Below, piece after piece: positions 56,605-64,000 of a stretch of DNA of 64,000 nt. Location: assembly GCA_023375785.1 (NCBI GenBank), contig SZWC01001593.1:30474-94473 (forward strand), written 5' to 3'. How positions within the stretch are numbered: the stretch's first letter is position 1; the number at the start of each line of letters is the position of its first letter. Made by a program: the position numbers and the translations under genes. A model generated the notes under the pieces. It did not search any database and had not been told where the DNA came from. It worked only from the letters and a program-made list of their open reading frames with translations. Origin of the DNA: Penium margaritaceum. Its lineage: Eukaryota; Streptophyta; Zygnematophyceae; Desmidiales; Peniaceae.

Positions 56605-59600
56605 TCTAGTTATTAATGAGTATTCCCAAACCATGGTTTCCCCTTCTGACAACTTGTGACTTGTAATATGAGTTGTGAATGTTGACCCATCATTGTGGAA
56701 TTCTTTGATCATGATCAGTGACATATGCATACTTTGGCCGGTCATTGTGCATGGTATCCACACCATGCCACAACTTGTTGAAGGTCTTTGTACTTGCTAG
56801 TTGACACCTAGTGTTCCCAAACCATTGTTTCCTCCTCTGACCATTTGTGACTCATATTTTGAGTTGTCAACGTTGACCCATCGTAGTGAAAATCTTTGAT
56901 CATGGTCAGTGACATATGCATGCTTTGGTAGGTCATTGTTCATGGTAGCCACACCATGCTTCTACTAACTGAAGGTATTTGTACTTGCTAGTTGATAAAT
57001 AGTATTCCTAAACCATTATTCCGCCTCTAAACATTTGTGACTGGTATGATGGGTTTTCAACGTTGACCACACCTAGTAGAATTCTTTGGTCTTGATTAGT
57101 GACATTTGCCTACTTTGGTTGGTCATTGTGCATGATAGCCACACTGTGCCACTACGTACTGAATACCTTTGTACTTGCTAGTCAATAAAAAGTATTCCCA
57201 AACCATTGTTTCTCCCTCTGACCATTTATGACTTGTGTTATGAGTTTTCAATATTGACCACAAATAGTGAAATTTGTTCGGTAATGATAAGTGGCATACG
57301 CCTGCTTTGGTTGTTCATTATTCATGGTAGCCACACCGTGCCACTACTTATTAAAGGTATTTGTATTTGCTAGACAATACCTAGTGTTCCCAAACCATGT
57401 TTTTTTCTTTTTACCATTTGAAACTCGTATCATGAGTTGTAAGTGTTGGCCACACATAGTGGAACTCATTGGTCGTGAGCAGTGACATATGCCTACTTTG
57501 ATTGGTCATTGTGCATGGTAGCCACACCGTACCATTGCGTATTGAAAAGGTCTTTCTACTTGCTAGTTTATAACTCGTATTCCTAAACCAATTTCCCCCT
57601 ATTGAACATTTGTGACTTGTATTCTGAGTTGTCGATGTTGACCAGAGAGAGTGAAATTTTTTGGTCATGATAAGTGACAAATGTCTACTTTGGCTGGTCA
57701 TCGTGCATGGTAGCCACAGCGTGCCACTACTTGCTGAATGCCTTTGTACTTGCTAGTGGATAACTCGTATTATCAAACCAATATTTCTCCCTCAAACCGT
57801 TTGTGACTCGTTTTATGGGTTCTCAACGTTGACCACAGATGGTGACAATCTAAGGTTATGATCCGTGAACATGCCTACTTTGGTCAGTCATTGTGCATGG
57901 TAGCCACAACTTGCACTACCTAGTGAAGTCCTTTGTACTAGCTAGTTGATAACTAATACTCCCAAACCATTGTGACCCGTATTTTGAGATGTCAATGTTG
58001 ACCCATCATAGTAAAATTCCTTGGTCATGGTTAGTGGAATATGCCTACTTTGGTTGGTGTGTGTGGACTGTAGCCATACTGTGCCACTACTTCTTGAATG
58101 TCTTTGTACTTACTAGTTGATAACTAGTATTTCCAAACTGTTGATTCCCCCTCTGACCATTTGTGACTCGTTTCATGAGTTGTCAACGTTGGCCCCCCAT
58201 AGTGAGATTATTTGGTCATTGTCAGTTACCTATGGCTACCTTGGTTGGTCCTTGTGCATGGCAGCCACATTGTACTGCTTCATATTGAAGGTCTTTGTAC
58301 TTGCTAGTCAATAAATAGTATTCTCAACCTATTGTTTTCCCCTCTGACCCATTTGTGAATTGTAAAATGAGATGTCAATGCTGACCACACATAGTGATAC
58401 TATTTGGTCATGATCAGTGACATATGCCTACTTTGGTTGGTCATTGTGCATAGTAGCAAGACCGTGCCACTAGTTCTTGAAGGTTTTTGTACTCTTTAGT
58501 CAATAACTAGTCTTTCCAAACCATAGTTTCTCCCCCTGACCATTTGTGACTTGCATCATGAGTTGCCAACATTGACCACACGCAGTGGAACCCTTTGGTC
58601 ATGGTAAGTGACATACACCTACTTTGGTTGGTTATTGTGCATGATAGCCACACCATGCAACTACGTATTGAAGGTTGTTGTACTTGCTAGTTGATAACTA
58701 GTGTTTCCAAACCATTGCTTCCCCCTCTGACCATTTGTGACTCGTTTTACGAGTTGTGAACATAGACCCATCATATTGTAGTTATTTGATCATGGTTAGT
58801 GACATATGCCTACTTCAGATGGTCACTGTTCATAGTATCCAAACCGTGCCACTACTTATAGAAAGGTATGTTTACTTGCTAGTTGATAACTACTATCTCC
58901 AAACCATTGTTTCTCCATGTGACAATTTGTGACTCGTGTTATGGGTTATCCACGATTACCATACCTAGTAGAATTATTTGTTCATGGTCAGTGACATATG
59001 CCTACATTTGTTGGTCATTGTGCATGGCAGCCACAGCGTGCCACTACTTGTTGAAGGTCTTTGTACTTGCTAGTTGATACCTAGTGTCGCCAAACCATTG
59101 TTTCCCCTTTGACCATTTGTGACTCGTATTATGAGTTGTCAACGATGACCACACACAGTCAAATCATTTGGTCATGGTCAGTGACATATCCGCTGAGACC
59201 CTTTTTGACTCGTATTATGAGTAATGAACGTTGACCCATCATACTGAAATTATTTGGTCATGATAAGTGAAACATGCCTAATTTGGTTGGTCATTGTGCA
59301 TGGTAGCCACACCGTGCCACTACTTATTGAGTATATCTGTACTTGTTAGTTGATAACTAGTATTACCAAACCAATGTTTCTCCCTCTGATCATTTATGAC
59401 TTGTTTTACGAGTTGTCAACGTTGTGCACCCATAGTGAAATTCTTTGGTCATGGTCAGTGACATATTCCTACTTTGGTTGGTCATTGTGCATGCTAGCCA
59501 CACCGTGCCACTACTTATTGAAGGTCTTTGTACTTGCTATTTGATACCCAGTGTTTTCACACCATTGATTCCCCCCTTGACCATTTGTGACTCGTTGTAT

Positions 59601-59656
59601 CAGTTGTCAACATTGGCCACACATAGTGAAATTATTTGGTCATGGTGAGTGACATA
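56605..59656 (+). repeat. Tandem satellite, unit about 190 bp (right block)
   Basis: This is the same satellite as 1235-2989, in the same orientation, about 16 units, several of them shortened. It starts at the ctagtt...tattcccaaacca part of the unit and is cut at 59656, after gtgagtgacata, by the family A LTR element. I see no gene in it; open frames of 60-96 codons lack recognisable content. Confidence 0.9.
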
Positions 59657-60408
59657 TGTCAGAAGATTGCTGGTGCTGTCGTTAAGTGGACGCGGTCACA
59701 GGGACAAGCGTTGTGATGTAGGACAGAAGCACGAGCAGAAGCAGAGCAGTATTGGCGACGAGAAGCGGAAGGGAAGCGGAAGCGGATGGAAAGGACGGAA
59801 ACAAAGTGTGGGCGCAGCACCAAATGTGTGAGCACTGAGAACTTTGTTAAGAAGAGTGGACGCAGCACTTTTGTGGGAGGGATGGAAGCTTCCTTGAGGG
59901 TGCGGGTGTTGCTGACGTATGAGTGACGTTGACAAGAAAGGGTGGGCGCAGTGCAAGAGCACGAGCGCTGAGAGGCGAGTGAAGGCAAAGGGGCTGGAGG
60001 CGGCCCAGAGGGCAAACCTGAAGAGGAATCCAATGGAGTGATTAGAGACTAGAACACAAGCAATACAAATAGGAAAGTTCTAGCCTAGCGCGCTTCATCG
60101 ACTGGGCATAGAAGGGAGGTGGCCAATCGAGCGAGTGAGAGAGGGAGAGCGCCTCGAGACCACGATTTGGCTTTGCTAGCCGCACACATAGAGGAGTGAC
60201 GTGTGCAGGTACAATCTTCGCAGGTGCGTTTTTCCTTGACCGTTGTTGCACGAATTGGTTGGTTTGGTCTTGGCGAGGCTTGCACGTTTGTCAGTCGTGA
60301 GACCGTTCGGATTTTGGTCGTATGACTCTGGAGATGAGCCTGCACTGTCATTCCTTATTTTCTCAGTGGCTGCACCCCTTGAAGAGATCTCCAGGATAAT
60401 GTACGACA
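59657..60408 (-). repeat. 3' LTR of the family A element
   Basis: This 752-bp LTR begins TGTCAGAAG on the plus strand, directly after satellite sequence, and ends GACA before the purine tract (in element orientation) at 60409-60416. Confidence 0.87.
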
Positions 60409-60414
60409 CCTCCT

Positions 60415-61380
60415 TTAAATTGGGAGAGGGGTACAAGCCTTGAAAGGTAGGCCTGGGAGTCTTGCTTCTGTAGGGGCACAGCACAGAGGGAGCTTGGGAG
60501 GTTTTGGAGGCGGTGGATACTTCAGCACCAGGTTGTAGAGGGAAGAGAGAAAACCTGGGCGGTGCAGCAGTGTCTGAGTAGAGGTAGTGAGTGCTGTGGA
60601 GGGAGGAGTGTCAGTAGAGGGAAATGAACAGGTTGTCAGGAGGGAAGAGACAGGTGCTGTGGGTATGCTGTGGGTCGGTTCAGCTTTGCAGTAGGAAGCA
60701 GAGCGATTCCGATCACACACCCATATCATTCTTGGACTCAGGCTGTACTTGGGCTTCCGCAGATTGTGAGCGGTGACAACTCTGCGAAGGCAGGCGGTCC
60801 AGATCTGAGAGGTCATGTGATGCGTCTGCATGAAGCAATCTGCTTCCTTCAGTAGGCAATTGACAAGCTTTTTGCTCTGGGCAGGAGCTATGGTGAGCAA
60901 TGTTCCGTGGTGCAGGCAGTGTTCCGTGAGAAAGGGGTGAAGAGGTGCATGAGCAGTGTTGCACAGGATGAGGCAAGGCGGTCTGTCTAAGTGCTTAGTC
61001 TGCTGTCGCAGCCAGTCTCGACGGGAAGGAACTACACCAGCCATTGTGTGAAGGGAGAGTACAGTGCAGTGTTGTGAGAATTGGTCATGAATGAAGAGGA
61101 AGTGATGATGGCGGGCAGTAGAGTATGAGGATGGAGGTTGAATGAGCGTGATGTGCAGAGAGTCAAAGCTGCAGAGAGAGGAGTGAGAGGAGAGAGGAGG
61201 AGAGGAGGACACGGTGTACATCTCAAGACCATACTCCTCACATGCAATCTCAGACACAAGCTCCACTACTCCTAACATAACAGCATTGTTAGGAGCAGGG
61301 TTCATGGCAGCGGGGATGGCAGGGAAAGGTGGTGCTTCCACGTTGTTGGCTGAGGTTGAAGGCCAGCTTGAGCTTCCCAT
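60415..61380 (-). other. Unrecognised open region of the family A element
   Basis: A minus-strand open stretch of about 320 codons lies between the gag-like region and the 3' LTR. The protein is rich in Ser, Pro, Leu, His and Cys. It shows no catalytic motif of retroelement protease, integrase, reverse transcriptase or RNase H that I can identify. Its position suggests an extension of gag or a relic of the missing pol region. It may also be captured host sequence. No function is proposed. Confidence 0.4.
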
Positions 61381-61399
61381 CCGGTTGTAGTAGCGCTGG

Positions 61400-62373
61400 C
61401 AGCGTTCTTCCCCCCAGTTGGGTTGCTTGCCGTAGGACTTGCCGGGGTTCTGTTCCAGCCACTCGTCAGTAGCACGGTGATCGCAGACATGCGGCAGGTG
61501 GTTGCGGTGACCGCACTTGGTTCCTTTGAGGGGCCCATGGCAGATGGTGTAGGAGCATGGAAGCGGTTGATCATGCGGTAGTCAGCAGTGATGGCCATTG
61601 TCTCAAAGGATTTGGTGGCGATGGAAGTCTCGCATGATTTCTTGGCAACGTAGTCTTGTTCTGCTGCCATTTGTTTGGGGATAATGACGGTGATGGTTAG
61701 TTGATCAACAGGCAGCTGCAGCAGGATGACGGATGATGTCATACTGAACAGGAAGGCCGGAGATGATGCTGGTGCAGACAACAGTAGGCAGAATATCAAT
61801 TTTCATTTTTTTGAGGTGGCAGGATATAGTGGTGATAGCGGCAATGTAGCTGCCCGTGTTGGTGTGAGCGGAAAAAGAAATGGAGAAGAGTGGCATGATT
61901 TTTATGCCGCAGGCGGTAGAGGTGTTGCTGAAATGATCTTCAAGTGCTTTCCAGACTTCGTGGGTCTTGGAGCTGAGGGTACGGATGTCTTCGTGCAACT
62001 CAGGAGAGGAGGTGGTCATGATGGTCATGAGGGCGGTGCTGTTGGCGACTTCCTTGGAGGCGAGGCTGATAGTGGACGTAGTGGCGGCGGGAACGGAGGA
62101 TGAGGAGGCAATCTGAGCAGAATTGGACACGGTTCCACCTGAGGGGTCTCCCCCAGAGGCGACTGCAGCGATGGCGGTTGAGGCGGAGGCGGCGGCATTA
62201 GGTGGCTGTGTAACGGTGCCAGTGTTGGTGATCAGATGACTGAGGGTGACTCCCTCAATTCTGTGCGTCCCGAAGAAGAGAGACACCGATTAGCTCCACA
62301 GTTTGTAGTTGCTGGTCCCATCCGGCTTCACAGTGAGTTTGGGGAGACCAGACAGAGTGAGGGTGGAGGCCAT
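61400..62373 (-). pseudogene. Gag-like remnant, Copia type, in the family A element
   Basis: In minus-strand order, an N-terminal segment contains LPKLTVKPDGTSNYKLWS, typical of the start of plant Copia gag. A later segment contains VWKALEDHFSN and a downstream ISGLP phrase, as in the gag_polypeptide (UBN2) families. Near 61490-61530 a Cys/His-rich stretch (KCGHRNHLPHVCD) resembles a zinc knuckle. A Ser/Thr/Ala-rich segment lies between the first two. The remnant is broken in a few places and treated as a fossil. Confidence 0.7.
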
Positions 62374-62755
62374 GATAAAGTTAATGATGATGTGGCAGGG
62401 GACTTGAGATAGCGGTACGAGATGGCGGCATGAGACAAAGTCAAGGCGGCAGATACTGATAAGGAGGGATGGGCGCAGGGGCAAAACCACGTGCGCGCAA
62501 GACAAAGATGGCGGAGGAGCGAAAGCTGTTACTGATGAGGAAGAAAGGGCGCGGGGACACAGCCACGTGTACACAATCACGAAGAGGAAGTAGAATGGTA
62601 CTGCCACAACACCTTAGTCAGAAGACGCGCTGTCACCGCGGTTCTTCTGGCAACCACGGTTCTTCAAGGCGGAGAGATTTGATTGAAGATGAAGTGGGTG
62701 TGGCCGAGTGGCGAGTGAAAAAAGAGCCAAGTGTGTCACTTGAGCTCTCATACCA

Positions 62756-63505
62756 TGTCAGAAGATTGCTGGTGCTGTTGTTCAGTGGACGCGGTCACAG
62801 GGATGAGCATTTTGACGTAGGACAGAAGCACGAGCAGAAGCAGAGCGGTATCGGTGACGAGAAGCGGAAGGGAAGCAAAAGCGGATGGAAAGGACAGAAA
62901 CGAAGTGTGGGCGCAGCACCGAAGGTGCAAGCACTGAGAACTTTGTTAAGAAGAGTGGACGAAGCACTTTTGAGGAAGGGATGGAAGCCTCCTCGAGGGT
63001 GCGGGCGTTGATGACGTATGATTGACGTTGACAAGAAAGGATGGACGCATGCGAGAGCACGGGCGATGAGAGGCAAGTGAAGGCAAAGGGATGGGAGGTG
63101 GCCCAGAGGGCGAGCCTGAAGAGGAATCCAATGGATTGATTATAGACTAGAATACAAGCAATACAAATGGGAAGTTCTAGCCTAGCGCGCTTTGTCAAGC
63201 GGACATAGAAGGGAGGTGGTGACTCGGGCGAGTGAGAGAGGGAGAGCGCCTCGAGACCACAATTCGGCTTTGCCAGCCGTACATCTAGATGAGTGACGTG
63301 CGCTGGTACGACCTTTGCAGGTGCGTTTTACCTGGACCGTTGTTGCACGAATCCGTTGGTTTGGTCTTGGCGAGGCTAATACTTTTGTGGGTTATGAGAC
63401 CGTTCGGATTTTGGTTGTATGAATTGGGAGACGAGCCTGCACTGTCACTCGTTATTTTCTCAGTGGCTGCACCCCTTGAAGCGATCTCTAGGATAATGTC
63501 CGACA
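62756..63505 (-). repeat. 5' LTR of the family A element
   Basis: This 750-bp copy matches 59657-60408 and 485-1234. It ends GACA against satellite sequence, at a site equivalent to the one at 1234/1235. Confidence 0.87.
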
Positions 63506-64000
63506 TTATATGCCTGATTTGGTTGGTCATTGTGCATGGTAGCTACATCCAGCCACTAAGTATAGAAGGTCTTTGCGCTTGTTAGTTGATAACTAGTATC
63601 CCCGAACCATTGTTTCCCCCCCCTGACCATTCGTGACTTGTATTATGAGTTGTCAACGTTGACCACATAAAGTGAAGTTATGTGGTCATAGTCAGTGACA
63701 TGTGCCTATTTTGATTGGTCATTGTGCATGATAGCCACACCGTGCAACAATGTATTGAATGTCTTTGTACTTGCTTGATGATGCCTAGTGAAATTCTTTG
63801 TTCATGGTCAGTGACATGTGCCTACCTTGGTTGGTCATTATGCATGGTAGCCACACTGTGCCACTACTTATTGAAGATCTTCGTACTTTCTAGTCGATCA
63901 CTAGTATTCCCAAACTATTTTTCCCCCTATGACCATTTGTGACTCATGTTATGAGTTGTCAACGTTGACCACACACAGTTGAATTCTTTGGTCATGGTTA
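63506..64000 (+). repeat. Tandem satellite, unit about 190 bp (last block)
   Basis: Satellite continues to the end of the window. It aligns with 1235-1729 over its whole length, including the shortened unit there, so it is the same stretch duplicated and not merely the same family. Confidence 0.9.

Larger units (their letters stand above)
59657..63505 (-). mobile_element. LTR element family A, complete outline with gag-like region only (non-autonomous, Copia-like)
   Basis: Two LTRs (59657-60408 and 62756-63505) with TGTC...GACA ends enclose 2.35 kb. Read on the minus strand, there is an initiator-Met primer site (62744-62755), a gag-like region (about 61400-62373), an unrecognised region (about 60415-61380) and a purine tract, AAAGGAGG, next to the 3' LTR. 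No reverse transcriptase, integrase or RNase H is present. The outline looks whole but the coding part is broken in a few places. The LTRs differ at roughly one position in ten by eye, so the insertion is old. The flanking five bases (acata left, ttata right; tcata in the duplicate at 1235) fit a decayed target duplication. Confidence 0.87.

Noticed and set aside
57411-57701. Open frame of 96 codons in the satellite, and similar 60-70 codon frames on both strands.
   Set aside because: They follow the satellite unit, occur in several frames and have no recognisable content.

Overview
The window looks like repeat-dominated eukaryotic nuclear DNA and I see no ordinary host protein-coding gene in it. 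Two LTR-element families carry a primer site complementary to initiator-Met tRNA (TGGTATCAGAG), as plant Ty1/copia elements do. There is also a 3' fragment of a Copia polyprotein and a DUF659-type hAT transposon. Together these suggest a streptophyte (green plant lineage); a charophyte alga such as Chara is a reasonable but unproven guess.

Layout, left to right. 1-1234: left part of an LTR element on the minus strand, running off the window. 1235-2989: satellite of about 190 bp. 2990-56604: a 53.6 kb block made almost entirely of two short tandem repeats. The first is a 20-bp unit whose pyrimidine-rich strand (F) reads CCACCTTTCTCTGGCTTGCT. The second is a 13-bp unit, GTTTATGCACAAA. The 20-bp unit switches orientation several times: F 2990-13657, R 13658-19508, F 19509-26212, then the 13-bp array 26213-36812, then R 36813-47802 and F 47803-56604. 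Satellite resumes at 56605-59656. A complete but gag-only LTR element lies at 59657-63505, followed by satellite to the end.

Three mobile elements sit inside the 20-bp arrays. They are a non-autonomous LTR element (3559-7348), a hAT DNA transposon (9253-13004) with perfect 12-bp inverted termini and a perfect 8-bp target duplication (CCTTTCTC) taken from the array unit, and a 5'-truncated Copia fragment with one LTR (44441-47180). The hAT transposase (9794-12120, minus strand) is the only gene with a convincing product; an N gap removes its middle.

Almost all long open frames in 2990-56604 are products of the repeat. The 20-bp unit has no stop in any of its six frames. The 13-bp unit has none on the plus strand. 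Neither length is divisible by three, so every frame gives the same cyclic peptide. They are not annotated as genes here.

The most notable points are the orientation-switching structure with the 13-bp array at an inverted junction, in-register higher-order repeats (best case: an 80-bp unit in eight apparently identical copies at 53721-54360), the interruption of one satellite unit by the whole block, and a duplicate of positions 1-1729 at 62272-64000 with the same offset across the element and its satellite flank. The last point suggests that the 62 kb block may itself be one period of a larger duplication. Two of the three N gaps are flanked by duplicated sequence, so parts of the assembly need caution.
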